Shown here piece by piece: positions 18,527 to 27,798 of a stretch of 29,494 nt of DNA; within the stretch, counting starts at the first letter, position 1; every line of letters begins with the position of its first letter. This DNA comes from CAYVBN01 sp964538565 (GTDB lineage: Bacteria; Pseudomonadota; Alphaproteobacteria; Rhizobiales; Xanthobacteraceae), in contig CAZIGW010000158.1 in the NCBI GenBank assembly GCA_964538565.1, forward strand, positions 1 through 29,494. Reading direction: 5' to 3'. The translations under genes and the position numbers were made by a program. The notes beneath the pieces were generated by a model. That model did not search any database and had not been told where the DNA came from. It saw nothing but the letters and a program-made list of their open reading frames with translations.

Positions 18527-20152
18527 TCACCGGCTTGCGACCGCGAGGGGCCGGCTGTCCTGCGCCTGCGCCGCGATGGCGCGCGCGTCCTCGAGCGTCA
18601 ACAGGTTGCGCCGCGCAAGCGCAGGATCGGTTTGCGGACAGTCGCCGCGAAAATGTCCGCCGCGGCTCTCGCGTCGCCGGTACGCGGCGGCGGCGATCAT
18701 CAGCGCGGCGGTCGCCATGTTGCGGGCGTGCGCGTTGCGCGCGCGCGTCTCGATCCCGGCGATCGCGCCGAGCGCGCGTGCGAGCCCGTCGGCATGGCGC
18801 ACGACGCCGACCTCGGCCGACATCAGGCGGCGCAAGCCTTGTCCCGCCTCGGCGCTCGCATCGGCCTGTTCGCACGAGGCGGGTTGCGGAAGGTCGATCT
18901 TCGCGCCGGCCGGCGCGTTGCGGATGTCGTCGGCCGCGCGTGCGGCGAACACGACGGCTTCGAGCAGCGAATTGGAGGCGAGCCGGTTGGCGCCATGCAC
19001 GCCGGTCGAGGCCACTTCGCCGATCGCCCACAGGCCGTCGAGCGAAGCGCGACCGCGTGCGTCCACCGCGACGCCGCCCATGTGGTAGTGCGCCGCCGGC
19101 GCGATCGGCACGAGGTCGCGCGCGGGGTCGATGCCGGCGGATTGGCAACTGGCGTGGACGGTCGGGAAGCGCTGCGCGAACGCCGCGCCGACGGCCTCAC
19201 GCGCATCGAGGAACGCGCCGCGTCCGGCGGCGATCTCGTTGAACACCGCCCGGGCGACGATGTCGCGCGGGGCGAGCTCCGCGTCCGGATGCACGCGCCG
19301 CATGAAGCGTTCACCACGGCGGTTGACGAGCAGCGCGCCTTCCCCGCGCAGCGCCTCGGTCGCGAGCGGCGCCGGATCGCGGCCGATGTCGATCGCGGTC
19401 GGATGGAACTGCACGAATTCGGCGTCGGCGACCAGCGCGCCAGCGCGGGCCGCGATCGCAAGCCCGGTGCCGCAGGCCTCGGCCGGGTTGGTCGTCACCT
19501 GGTAGAGATGGCCGGTGCCGCCGGTCGCAAGCACGACGGCGCGGGCCGGGAAGGTCACGCGCCCGTCCGTGGCGCCGGAGCGCAGCCGCGCGCGCAGTCC
19601 AACCACGCGACGTCCGGACGTGAGCAGTTCTTCGGCGACCGCGCCTTCGATCACGCGGATCGACGGGGTCCGCGCGACGGCTCTTGCCAGCGCATCGATG
19701 ATGGCCCGGCCCGCCCTGTCGCCCTCGACATGAACGATGCGGCGTGCGCCGTGGGCCGCCTCGCGCCCGACGGTCAGCCGTCCGGCCGAGTCGCGGTCGA
19801 ACGGGACCCCGAACGCGAGCAGGTCGTGGATGCGCGCCGGACCCTCGCGCGCCATCGCGAGTGCGAGCGCCGCGTCGACGAGGCCGGCGCCGGCGACAAC
19901 GGTGTCGTGCGCGTGCGCCTCGGGTGTATCGCCTTCGCTGACCGCGGCGGCGATGCCGCCTTGCGCCCAGGCGCTCGAAGCACCCTGGCCGATCGGCGCC
20001 GCGGTCAGGATCGTCACCGGAATCGGCGCGAGCTTGAGCGCGCAGAACAGCCCGGCGAGCCCGCCGCCGACGATCAGGATGTCGTCGGCGCGAGGCGCAT
20101 CGGATGGTTCGGCAACGCGGTGTTCAGCCATGCTCGGGTCCGCGGGATTCAT
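18527..20152 (-). CDS. nadB: L-aspartate oxidase
   Basis: 541 aa from ATG 20152; ATG 20131 (MAEHRVAEPSDAP) is an equally plausible start and neither has a strong SD. NadB is an FAD enzyme that oxidises L-aspartate to iminoaspartate for NadA. The N-terminal dinucleotide-binding motif ILIVGGGLAGLFCALKL is followed by the SSAWAQGGIAAA loop conserved in the succinate dehydrogenase/fumarate reductase/NadB family. Further on are VLATGGTGHLYQVTTNP, EFVQFHPTA, the catalytic HYHMGGVAVDARG and the GANRLASNSLLEAVVF flavin-binding end; the helical C-terminal domain completes it. It lies 25 bp after nadA and 10 bp before nadC, on the minus strand. Confidence 0.96.
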   Translation of the reverse strand: MNPADPSMAEHRVAEPSDAPRADDILIVGGGLAGLFCALKLAPIPVTILTAAPIGQGASSAWAQGGIAAAVSEGDTPEAHAHDTVVAGAGLVDAALALAMAREGPARIHDLLAFGVPFDRDSAGRLTVGREAAHGARRIVHVEGDRAGRAIIDALARAVARTPSIRVIEGAVAEELLTSGRRVVGLRARLRSGATDGRVTFPARAVVLATGGTGHLYQVTTNPAEACGTGLAIAARAGALVADAEFVQFHPTAIDIGRDPAPLATEALRGEGALLVNRRGERFMRRVHPDAELAPRDIVARAVFNEIAAGRGAFLDAREAVGAAFAQRFPTVHASCQSAGIDPARDLVPIAPAAHYHMGGVAVDARGRASLDGLWAIGEVASTGVHGANRLASNSLLEAVVFAARAADDIRNAPAGAKIDLPQPASCEQADASAEAGQGLRRLMSAEVGVVRHADGLARALGAIAGIETRARNAHARNMATAALMIAAAAYRRRESRGGHFRGDCPQTDPALARRNLLTLEDARAIAAQAQDSRPLAVASR

Positions 20153-20177
20153 CGCCGCACCGGCGCGGAAGGCGAAT

Positions 20178-21278
<1,101 letters not shown>

Positions 21279-21301
21279 GGAATGTCCTCCCGGCCTTGCG
21301 A

Positions 21302-21328
21302 CATATATGCTCAATTTGAGCATATATG
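21302..21328. promoter_or_regulatory. 27-bp perfect palindrome, candidate NadQ operator
   Basis: CATATATGCTCAA, one central base, then its exact reverse complement TTGAGCATATATG, ending 24 bases before the nadA start codon on the minus strand. A 13-bp perfect arm in this GC-rich genome is very unlikely by chance. The core TATGCTCA...TGAGCATA resembles, from memory, the operator of NadQ, the repressor of nadABC in Hyphomicrobiales. The site would sit in the promoter or early leader. No nadQ gene is in the window. Confidence 0.75.
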
Positions 21329-21422
21329 GGTACGAAAATATCCGGCTCGCGCCGGTTCTGCGTGTGCTCGGGTTGACCTCTCAGCTTGCCGTTGCCGAAC
21401 GATTTATTCTCAAGCCGAGCAA

Positions 21423-21439
21423 AAGTGCATATAGCACTT
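21423..21439 (-). terminator. Weak intrinsic terminator candidate after LysR gene
   Basis: AAGTGC and GCACTT form a 6-bp stem with a 5-base AT loop, 22 bases past the LysR stop on the minus strand. On that strand the stem runs directly into TTTT. The stem is short and only partly GC, so termination would be modest. It would separate the LysR gene from nadA. Confidence 0.35.
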
Positions 21440-21461
21440 CTGCCGGATCGATTCCAGAGCG

Positions 21462-22379
21462 TCAGCGTGCGGAATTCGCAGGGCTGCCCGCGGGCCCGGC
21501 GCAGATCAGCGTGCGCACGGTCTCGGCCAGAACATCAACCGGCGCCCCATAGGGGCCGAGGTCGTCGGCGCGGATCAGCCAGACGCCCAGTGCCGGCGCG
21601 AAGTCGTTGAGCGCGACGACGCGCACCAGATGGCCGTGCGGAGATTCCGGAAGCGCGCGCTCCGGAACCAGTCCGAGGCCCGCTCCGCGCGCCACCAGCG
21701 CCACCTGCAGGCCGATCCCCCAGGCCTCGGCGGCGACGTCGAGCGAGTGCCCGGCGGCCGCGAGCGCGCGGTCGAGCTGGCTGCGGAAGCCGCAGCCGTC
21801 CGGATTGATCACCCACGGGATCTCGGCCAGATCGACGAGGCGCCGGTGCGGCGGCAGTTCGAATTCCCGGCCGGCGATGACCACCACGCGCTCGACGCCG
21901 AGCGACTGCGCGGCGTGGTCGTCGATCGGCCGCTCGGTCCGGCTCATCACCACGGCGGCATCGAGGGCGCCTTCGGCGAGCCGCTTGTGCAGCTCGGAGC
22001 TGGAGCCCGTCAGCAGATGCAGCTTCACCTTCGGAAAGCGCGCCCGCAGGTTCTCCAGGGTCGGAGCGAGGACGGACTCGGCGATGCCGGCCGAGACGCC
22101 GATGCGCAGCGGACCCGCGAGCGCGTCCGGCCGCGCTTCACGCGCGAGCGCGTCGGTGGCGCGCAGCACCGCCAGGCACCGCCGATACGCCGCGCTGCCG
22201 GCGCGCGTCAGCCGCGCCGGCTTCGACTCGCGATCGAGCAGCTGGACGTCGAGCGTCTCCTCGAGGCGCTGGACCCGGCGCGTGACCGCCGGCTGGGTCA
22301 GGTTGAGCCGCAGCGCGGCGCGTCCGACCGAGCCGGTCTCGACCACGGCCACGAAGGCGCGGACGTCCTCGATGTTCAT
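21462..22379 (-). CDS. LysR-family transcriptional regulator
   Basis: 305 aa from ATG 22379. The N-terminal winged helix-turn-helix is clear: MNIEDVRAFVAVVETGSVGRAA, then LNLTQPAVTRRVQRLEETLDVQLLDR, the LysR recognition helix and wing. The effector domain of two alpha/beta lobes follows (about 90-300), with LRIGVSAGIAESVLAPTLENL and GIGLQVALVARGAGLGLVPE. It is divergent from the MFS transporter gene, so it probably controls that transporter in response to its substrate or a related compound. It also lies upstream of nadA on the same strand, but a weak terminator and a dedicated operator separate them. The effector cannot be predicted. Confidence 0.93.
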   Translation of the reverse strand: MNIEDVRAFVAVVETGSVGRAALRLNLTQPAVTRRVQRLEETLDVQLLDRESKPARLTRAGSAAYRRCLAVLRATDALAREARPDALAGPLRIGVSAGIAESVLAPTLENLRARFPKVKLHLLTGSSSELHKRLAEGALDAAVVMSRTERPIDDHAAQSLGVERVVVIAGREFELPPHRRLVDLAEIPWVINPDGCGFRSQLDRALAAAGHSLDVAAEAWGIGLQVALVARGAGLGLVPERALPESPHGHLVRVVALNDFAPALGVWLIRADDLGPYGAPVDVLAETVRTLICAGPAGSPANSAR

Positions 22380-22545
22380 GCGCCTCGGCTCACGTCGCAG
22401 GATCGACGCCTGCGGGATGTGCGCGTGTTATGCGCGTTGTTTATCTTGAAGATCAGAATAATTCATTTTCAATATGATTCCGGCGCTGCTATGTCAACGC
22501 GACCCGGCGACCGACTTTGCCCATTTCTCATCCAAAGAGCATTCG
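22380..22545. promoter_or_regulatory. Divergent LysR/MFS control region
   Basis: 166 bp between the starts of the LysR and MFS genes. The middle is AT-rich for this genome and holds two small palindromes: ATCTT-G-AAGAT (22443-22453) and GAAT-A-ATTC (22456-22464), separated by two bases. LysR regulators bind such dyads (T-N11-A type) between divergent genes. No confident -35/-10 pair could be fixed. Confidence 0.4.
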
Positions 22546-23802
22546 ATGACTTCCTCATCCTCCTCGCAGCCCCGAAGCCTCGACTGGCGCACTCCCGCCG
22601 TCATCATCGCCTGCGGCTGCCTGATCGCCATCCTGACATTCGGCCCGCGCTCCGCGCTCGGCTTCTTCCTCAAGCCGATGTCGATGGAGCACGGCTGGGG
22701 CCGCGATGTCTTTGCGTTCGCGCTGGCGATTCAGAATCTCCTCTGGGGCATCGGCCAGCCGTTCGCCGGCGCGGTCGCCGACCGTTTCGGCACCGTGCGG
22801 GTGCTGTGCGTCGGTTCGCTGCTCTACGCCATCGGGCTCGGCGTCATGGCGCATGCGACGACGCCGACCGAGCTGCAGATCTCCGCCGGCGTGCTGATCG
22901 GCTTCGGCCTCTCGGGCTGCTCGTTCAACATCGTGCTGACGGCGTTCGGCAAGCTGGTCCCGGACAACTGGCGCTCGATCGCCTTCGGGGCCGGAACGGC
23001 GGCCGGCTCGTTCGGCCAGTTCCTGTTCTCGCCGCTCGCCGTCTCCCTCATGGATTCGTTCGGCTGGAACAACGCCCTGCTCATGTTCGGCGGCGCCATG
23101 CTGCTGGTCCTGCCGCTGTCGCTCGCGCTCGCGACCCCGCCGAACGAGCAGAGATCGTCTCGCAGCCCAGGCCTGGTGGCGGGAGCGCCGCAGTCGCTGC
23201 GCCAGGCGCTCTCGGAAGCATTCGGGCATCGCTCCTACGTGCTGCTCGTGCTCGGCTTCTTCACCTGCGGCTTTCAACTGCAGTTCATCACCGTGCACAT
23301 GCCGGCCTATCTGGTCGACCGCGGCCTCTCCGCCACCGTCGGCGGCTGGACCATTGCGGTGATCGGGCTGTTCAACATCGTCGGCTCGGTCTACTCCGGC
23401 TGGCTCGGCAACCGCATGCCCAAGCGCTACCTGCTGTCGATCATCTACTTCCTGCGCGCGCTCGCGGTGCTGGTCTTCATCCTGGTGCCGGTGACGACCG
23501 TTTCGGCGCTCGGATTCGGCGCGGCCATGGGCTTCCTGTGGCTCTCCACCGTGCCGCCCACGGCCGGGCTCGTCGCCCTGATGTTCGGCACGCGTTGGGT
23601 CGCGATGCTGTATGGCTTTGCCTTCTTCAGCCACCAGGTCGGCGGCTTCCTCGGCGTGTGGCTCGGAGGCATCGTGTTCGACCAGACCGGGTCCTACGCG
23701 GCCGTCTGGTGGCTCTCGGTGGTGTTCGGCGTGCTCTCGGGCCTGATCAACCTGCCGATCCGCGAACAGCCGGTCGTGCGCGCCTCGGCAGCGGCCGCCT
23801 AG
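22546..23802 (+). CDS. MFS transporter
   Basis: 418 aa from ATG 22546; the frame opens further back to 22474 but the first ~24 residues of that form look like translated leader. Twelve hydrophobic segments in two halves are visible, with a central polar loop TPPNEQRSSRSPGLVAGAPQ at about residues 195-215. The major facilitator motif A after TM2 is GAVADRFGTVRVL. The start of TM1-TM2 (FGPRSALGFFLKPMSMEHGWGRDVF) is typical of the oxalate/formate antiporter-like and monocarboxylate-like MFS group. Divergent from a LysR gene that likely regulates it. The substrate is probably a small organic acid by family analogy, but this is not shown. Only a weak AAAGAG precedes the start. Confidence 0.92.
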   Translation: MTSSSSSQPRSLDWRTPAVIIACGCLIAILTFGPRSALGFFLKPMSMEHGWGRDVFAFALAIQNLLWGIGQPFAGAVADRFGTVRVLCVGSLLYAIGLGVMAHATTPTELQISAGVLIGFGLSGCSFNIVLTAFGKLVPDNWRSIAFGAGTAAGSFGQFLFSPLAVSLMDSFGWNNALLMFGGAMLLVLPLSLALATPPNEQRSSRSPGLVAGAPQSLRQALSEAFGHRSYVLLVLGFFTCGFQLQFITVHMPAYLVDRGLSATVGGWTIAVIGLFNIVGSVYSGWLGNRMPKRYLLSIIYFLRALAVLVFILVPVTTVSALGFGAAMGFLWLSTVPPTAGLVALMFGTRWVAMLYGFAFFSHQVGGFLGVWLGGIVFDQTGSYAAVWWLSVVFGVLSGLINLPIREQPVVRASAAAA

Positions 23803-23874
23803 CCGCGTCGTTGCCCTCCGGCGGCGCGCGCTCCCGACTTGGCGGCGCCGCCGCGATCCGGCATGACTGCGCGG

Positions 23875-23896
23875 GAGCCGCCCGCCCGGGCGGCTC
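23875..23896 (+). other. Perfect 9-bp hairpin ahead of the glycosyltransferase gene
   Basis: GAGCCGCCC and GGGCGGCTC are separated by four bases (GCCC), giving a very stable stem that ends four bases before the GGAG used by the next gene. There is no T-tract, so it is not a standard terminator. It may slow transcription after the MFS gene or affect translation of the glycosyltransferase. A second palindrome, GGCGGCGCCGCC, lies at 23841-23852. Confidence 0.4.
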
Positions 23897-23911
23897 GATC
23901 GGAGCGCGCAG

Positions 23912-24850
23912 GTGACCGGCCGACCCGCCATTTCCGTCGTCGTGGCGACCTACAACCGCAGGGCCCGGTTGCCGCGCGCGATCGCGAGCGTGCTTGCCCA
24001 GGCGGACGCCGAATTCGAACTGATCGTCGTCGACGACGCCTCGACCGACGATACGCGAACCTATCTCGCGTCACTTGCCGACCCGCGCATCCGCGTCATC
24101 CTTGCTGAGCACAACCGCGGCCCGAGCGCCGCGCGCAATCTCGGATTGGAGGCCGCGCGGGCCGACGTCGTGGCGTTCCTCGATTCCGACGACGCCTATC
24201 GGGCGCAACGGCTGTCGTTGCCGCTCGCCGCGCTTGGCGCCGACCCGTCACTGGTGTGCGTGCTGTCCTCGGCGATGAAATCCGATCGCGGCATTCCGCG
24301 CGAGGCGCGCATTCCGGACGTGACGCTCGCGGGCCCGGCGTTCGAGTGGGCGCTCGTGTGCGATCTCGTCCCGGTCGAAGCGTCGAGCATCACGGTTCGC
24401 CGCGATGCGGCGCGGGCGATCGGCGGATTCTGCGAAACGTTGCGTCTGTCGGAGGATCGCGAATTTCTCATCCGTCTCGCCCGCCGCGGCGGGGGACGGC
24501 TGATTCCGGACGTGCTGTGGGAAAAGTCCTGGTCCGATGACGGGCTCTCGAACCGCTGGGCAAGCGCCGGAAATGGCCTCCTGGCCTTCGTGCGGCAGCG
24601 GCCCGAATACGTCACGCGATTTCGCAAGCTCGGCAGCTATCTGGCGACGAAGACGCTCGTATCTGATCTGCGCGGCGGCTTCTTGCGCGCCTTCCTGCGC
24701 GATCTCGCCGCGTTCCGCGCCGCCGGCCTCGTCGATCTCAACATCCCGCGTCTCCTGCGCGATCATCGCGAGGTGAAGAACTACCGCAGGCGCATGTCGG
24801 GCCGCGCCGCATTGGCGTCGCTTGCGGGACCGCCGGAGGCTTGGCGCTGA
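23912..24850 (+). CDS. Family 2 glycosyltransferase
   Basis: 312 aa from GTG 23912; GGAG at 23901-23904 is seven bases upstream. It has the GT-A fold of family GT2: AISVVVATYNRRARLPRAIASV at the N-terminus, LIVVDDASTDDTRTYL for the nucleotide, HNRGPSAARNLGLEAA, and VAFLDSDDAY as the DXD metal site (about residues 90-99). SEDREFLIRLAR (about 178-190) provides the ED catalytic-base motif. The C-terminal third is basic without clear membrane helices, so it is a soluble or peripheral enzyme that transfers a sugar from a nucleotide sugar, probably to a surface glycan. No other polysaccharide gene is nearby, so donor and acceptor are unknown. Confidence 0.92.
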   Translation: MTGRPAISVVVATYNRRARLPRAIASVLAQADAEFELIVVDDASTDDTRTYLASLADPRIRVILAEHNRGPSAARNLGLEAARADVVAFLDSDDAYRAQRLSLPLAALGADPSLVCVLSSAMKSDRGIPREARIPDVTLAGPAFEWALVCDLVPVEASSITVRRDAARAIGGFCETLRLSEDREFLIRLARRGGGRLIPDVLWEKSWSDDGLSNRWASAGNGLLAFVRQRPEYVTRFRKLGSYLATKTLVSDLRGGFLRAFLRDLAAFRAAGLVDLNIPRLLRDHREVKNYRRRMSGRAALASLAGPPEAWR

Positions 24851-24907
24851 ACGAGGGCTGTGCGAGGCTTCGCGTGCGGCCTGTACGATACCGGCGAGGA
24901 TCAGACG

Positions 24908-25894
24908 GTGGCGAGTTTCAAGGCGATCCGTATCGACAAGACCGACGGCGGCCAGAGCGTTGCGCTCGCCGATTTCGACGAGCGGGATTTGATGGACGGC
25001 GACGTGACGCTGCGCGTCGAATGGTCGACCGTGAACTACAAGGACGGGCTCGCCATCACCGGCAAGGCGCCGGTGGTGCGCCGGTTCCCGATGATCGCCG
25101 GCATCGACGCGGCCGCGACCGTCGAGACGTCCTCGCATCCGCAGTGGAAGCCGGGCGACAGGGTGATCCTCAATGGCTGGGGGTGCGGCGAGACGCACCT
25201 CGGAACGTATGCGCAAAAGGCGCGCGTGAAGGGCGATTGGCTCGTCCCGCTGCCGGCCGGCCTCAGCGGGCGCGACGCGATGGCGATCGGCACCGCCGGT
25301 TACACCGCGATGCTGTGCGTGATGGCGCTCGAACGCCACGGGATCACCCCCGCGCTGGGGCCGGTGATCGTCACCGGGGCGGCCGGCGGCGTCGGCTCGG
25401 TGGCGGTCGCGCTGCTCTCGAAGCTCGGCTACGCGGTGATCGCCTCGACCGGCCGGCCGCAGGAGGCCGACTATCTGAGGCACCTCGGCGCGACCGAGAT
25501 CGTGGCGCGTGAGGAGCTCACCGGCCCGGCGAGGCCGCTCGGCAAGGAGCGTTGGGCGGGCGGTGTCGACGCCGTGGGGTCGACCACGCTCGCCAATGTC
25601 CTGTCGATGACCCGCTACGGGGGCGCGATGGCGGCCTGCGGACTCGCCGGAGGCATGGACCTGCCGACCAGCGTCGCCCCGTTCATTCTTCGCGGGGTGT
25701 CGCTTTTGGGCATCGATTCCGTGATGTGCCCGCTGCCGCTGCGCCGGCAGGCCTGGGAGCGCCTCGCGCGCGACCTCGACCACGCAAAACTCGCTGAAAT
25801 GACGAGCGAAATCGGGCTCGACCAGGTCGCGGAGGCCGCGCGCCGGATCACCGCCGGAGCGGTACGCGGGCGAATCGTGGTCAAGATCGAGTAA
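24908..25894 (+). CDS. acuI: AcuI/YhdH-type NADPH oxidoreductase (acrylyl-CoA reductase-like)
   Basis: 328 aa from GTG 24908, with GAGGA about eight bases upstream; the frame opens at 24860 but the extra residues do not match the family. It is a zinc-free medium-chain dehydrogenase/reductase. YhdH/AcuI features: STVNYKDGLAITGKAPVVRRFPMIAGID near the N-terminus, ILNGWGCGETHLGTYAQKARV, GTAGYTAMLCVMALERHGI, the NADPH-binding VTGAAGGVGSVAVALLSKLGY, and LLGIDSVMCPLPLRRQAW. AcuI reduces acryloyl-CoA to propionyl-CoA, which detoxifies acrylate and serves 3-hydroxypropionate assimilation. The family call is firm, the exact substrate is by family. It stands alone beside a glycosyltransferase gene, 57 bp apart. 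Confidence 0.88.
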   Translation: MASFKAIRIDKTDGGQSVALADFDERDLMDGDVTLRVEWSTVNYKDGLAITGKAPVVRRFPMIAGIDAAATVETSSHPQWKPGDRVILNGWGCGETHLGTYAQKARVKGDWLVPLPAGLSGRDAMAIGTAGYTAMLCVMALERHGITPALGPVIVTGAAGGVGSVAVALLSKLGYAVIASTGRPQEADYLRHLGATEIVAREELTGPARPLGKERWAGGVDAVGSTTLANVLSMTRYGGAMAACGLAGGMDLPTSVAPFILRGVSLLGIDSVMCPLPLRRQAWERLARDLDHAKLAEMTSEIGLDQVAEAARRITAGAVRGRIVVKIE

Positions 25895-26015
25895 ATGCGT
25901 TGAGGATTTGGCGAGGAAGTCCGGGCATGATGTCGCCCAAATGGGTATGATAAACATTCGTTAATGAAATCCTTCGGGCTTGAACCCGGCAAAGTGGAAG
26001 CGCGTGGAGTTGGCG

Positions 26016-26471
26016 ATGTCTGTTCGCGCGGTGCTTGTGATCGCGAGCCTCGGATTGGTCCTGCCGGCATCGGCCGAGCCGCTGAAGCCGGAGGAAGCCA
26101 AGCACTTCGTCGCCGGAAAATTCTTTGCCTATACGTGCTTCGAAGGAACGAGCGGCGCCGGGCGGATCTATGCCGACGGCTCGGTGGTCGGCACCATCCA
26201 GATCCACGGCACCGGTCCGACGCGTTTTGTGACGCTTCCGCCTGGCACCGTGAAGGTGAGTCCCGACTCGGTGTGCGCATCGGTGCGCGGGATTCCCTTC
26301 GAGCCTTGCTTCAACGTCGAAAAGACCAGCACCACGAGCTTCCGCGGCTCGATTTCAGGCCTCAGCTTCGCCTACTGCGATTTCAACCGGCGCAATCCGC
26401 GCATCGAACTGACCGGCACCACGTCGCGCTCCCGGACGCGGTCGACCGTCGCGACCAGCGTGCGCGAGTGA
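26016..26471 (+). CDS. Secreted four-cysteine protein, copy 1 (151 aa)
   Basis: 151 aa from ATG 26016 with TGGAG about seven bases upstream; the frame opens at 25980 but without a signal-like start. Signal peptide SVRAVLVIASLGLVLPASA, likely cleavage after Ala20. The mature domain has four cysteines, Cys41, 87, 98 and 121, in FAYTCFEGTSG, DSVCASVRG, FEPCFNV and SFAYCDF, which suggests two disulfides in the periplasm. A Ser/Thr/Arg-rich tail follows. The pattern G-x-x-F-x-x-x-C-x-(E/D)-GTSG and the order of the other cysteines recur in the protein at 27765-28151, so the two appear to be distant paralogues. I recognise no named family. TATGAT at 25946-25951 upstream is a good -10, but lacks a clear -35. 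Confidence 0.75.
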   Translation: MSVRAVLVIASLGLVLPASAEPLKPEEAKHFVAGKFFAYTCFEGTSGAGRIYADGSVVGTIQIHGTGPTRFVTLPPGTVKVSPDSVCASVRGIPFEPCFNVEKTSTTSFRGSISGLSFAYCDFNRRNPRIELTGTTSRSRTRSTVATSVRE

Positions 26472-26599
26472 ACGCCGGCCCCGGTTCATCGGATCAACAC
26501 GGCTGACTGTCTTCCTCGCGCAGGCCTGTCCCCCCGCCGCGTCTGTGCGCGCTCGCCGGCGCCGGCTCGAAATTCACGCCGTCCGCGATCCCGAACTTC

Positions 26600-27487
26600 T
26601 CACACGCCCTCGATGCTCTTGCGCATCTTGCCGATCTCCGCGGCGGCGAAATCCATGAAGGCGCGCACGCGCGCGGTCTGGCGCAGATCGGCGTGCGTGA
26701 GCAGCCACAGGCCGGCGTCGAATGCGGGATCGGGCACGGAAAGGCGGACGATCCCCGGCGTCGCCGCGCCGATGAAGCAGGGCAGGAGGCCGATGCCGAC
26801 GCCCGCCGCGATCGCCTCCGCGAGCCCGAGCACGGTGTTCACCTTGTAGACCAGCCGTTCCGGCGGCACGTGTTGCGCCAGCCATTTCGCCGCCGGCAGC
26901 GCGGCCAGATTGGCGCCGAGGCCGACCCAGTCGTGCGCATGGGCCGCGAGCTTGGCGTCGAACGCGGCTTGCGCGAGGTTCGCCGGGCCGTGCACCGCCC
27001 AGGCAAGATTGGCGAGGCGGCGGCCAATGAGCGTCTCGGGCGGTTTTTCCGTGGCGCGGATCGCGACGTCGGCGTCGCGCTTCGACAGGTTGAGGGATTC
27101 GTTGGCGACGACGACGTCGAGCGTGATGTCGGGGAAGGCGCGGCGAAAACCGACGAGCAGATTGGGCAGCAGGTGCACGACGATCGTGTCGTTGGTGGTG
27201 ATGCGCAATTCGCCGGACGGCCGCAGGTCGCGCCCGGTGATCTGGCGTTCGAACGTGCGGATGTCGTCCTCCATCCGCTCGGCGAGCCGTACCATCTCCT
27301 CGGCGCACGGGGTGAGCGAATAGCCGGAGCGGCTGCGCTCGAACAGGCGCGTTCCGAGCCGCTCCTCGATCTGGCCGAGCCGGCGGAACACCGTCGAATG
27401 ATTGACGCCAAGCACATCCGCCGCCCCCGCCAGCGAGCGGGTCTGCGCGATCGCCATCACGTACCGAAAATCGTCCCAGGAGAGCAT
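26600..27487 (-). CDS. LysR-family transcriptional regulator
   Basis: 295 aa from ATG 27487 (the frame is open to 27604, but MLSWDDFRYVMAIAQTRSL is the normal LysR beginning). The helix-turn-helix is LAGAADVLGVNHSTVFRRLGQIEERLGTRLFER. The effector half has LRITTNDTIVVHLLPNLLVGF and AIAAGVGIGLLPCFIGAATPGIVRL. The HSTVFRRL recognition helix and the general pattern resemble LysR proteins often found next to genes they control, but here both neighbours are small secreted proteins: copy 1 converges with it and copy 2 is divergent from it. Control of copy 2 through the 277-bp divergent region (27488-27764) is possible. No strong SD is seen. Confidence 0.92.
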   Translation of the reverse strand: MLSWDDFRYVMAIAQTRSLAGAADVLGVNHSTVFRRLGQIEERLGTRLFERSRSGYSLTPCAEEMVRLAERMEDDIRTFERQITGRDLRPSGELRITTNDTIVVHLLPNLLVGFRRAFPDITLDVVVANESLNLSKRDADVAIRATEKPPETLIGRRLANLAWAVHGPANLAQAAFDAKLAAHAHDWVGLGANLAALPAAKWLAQHVPPERLVYKVNTVLGLAEAIAAGVGIGLLPCFIGAATPGIVRLSVPDPAFDAGLWLLTHADLRQTARVRAFMDFAAAEIGKMRKSIEGV

Positions 27488-27639
27488 CGCGCGACTCGGA
27501 GCCTGAAGCGGCGAGCGTGCAGCGGCGGTCGAAACCCAAGCGACACAATCATTGTTTGGCGGCGAACACAACCGCGAGCGGCGCGGTGCGATGGCACCAA
27601 TCACGGCGCGACCGGTTCGATCGTACCGGAGTGTTTACC

Positions 27640-27798
27640 ATGAAAGAAAAGCATGAACGGGAATTTGCCAGCGGAATCAGCATCTCGCGGCACGATCTCA
27701 AGCGACTGCCCCATCCTCGCCACGATATACCGCTTGATGACGCGCAGTCACGGGAGATCAAATCATGCGGAAAACACTCTACGTGGTCGCGGCTCTGA
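27640..27798 (+). CDS. Possible 52-aa ORF in the leader of the four-cysteine gene
   Basis: ATG 27640 follows GGAG (27628-27631) by eight bases, a good initiation context, and opens 52 codons to a stop at 27796-27798. The product starts MKEKHEREFASGISISRHD and is charged, with no membrane segment, signal or known motif. Its end overlaps the start of the next gene (27765) in another frame by 34 bases. It may be a small coding gene, a leader ORF coupled to the downstream gene, or chance. Codon use is less GC-biased at third positions than in the neighbours, which weighs against it. Confidence 0.2.
   Translation: MKEKHEREFASGISISRHDLKRLPHPRHDIPLDDAQSREIKSCGKHSTWSRL

Noticed and set aside
26555..26572. 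GCCGGCGCCGGC palindrome between the convergent four-cysteine and LysR genes as a bidirectional terminator
   Set aside because: No loop of workable size and no T-tract; such GC palindromes are common in this sequence.
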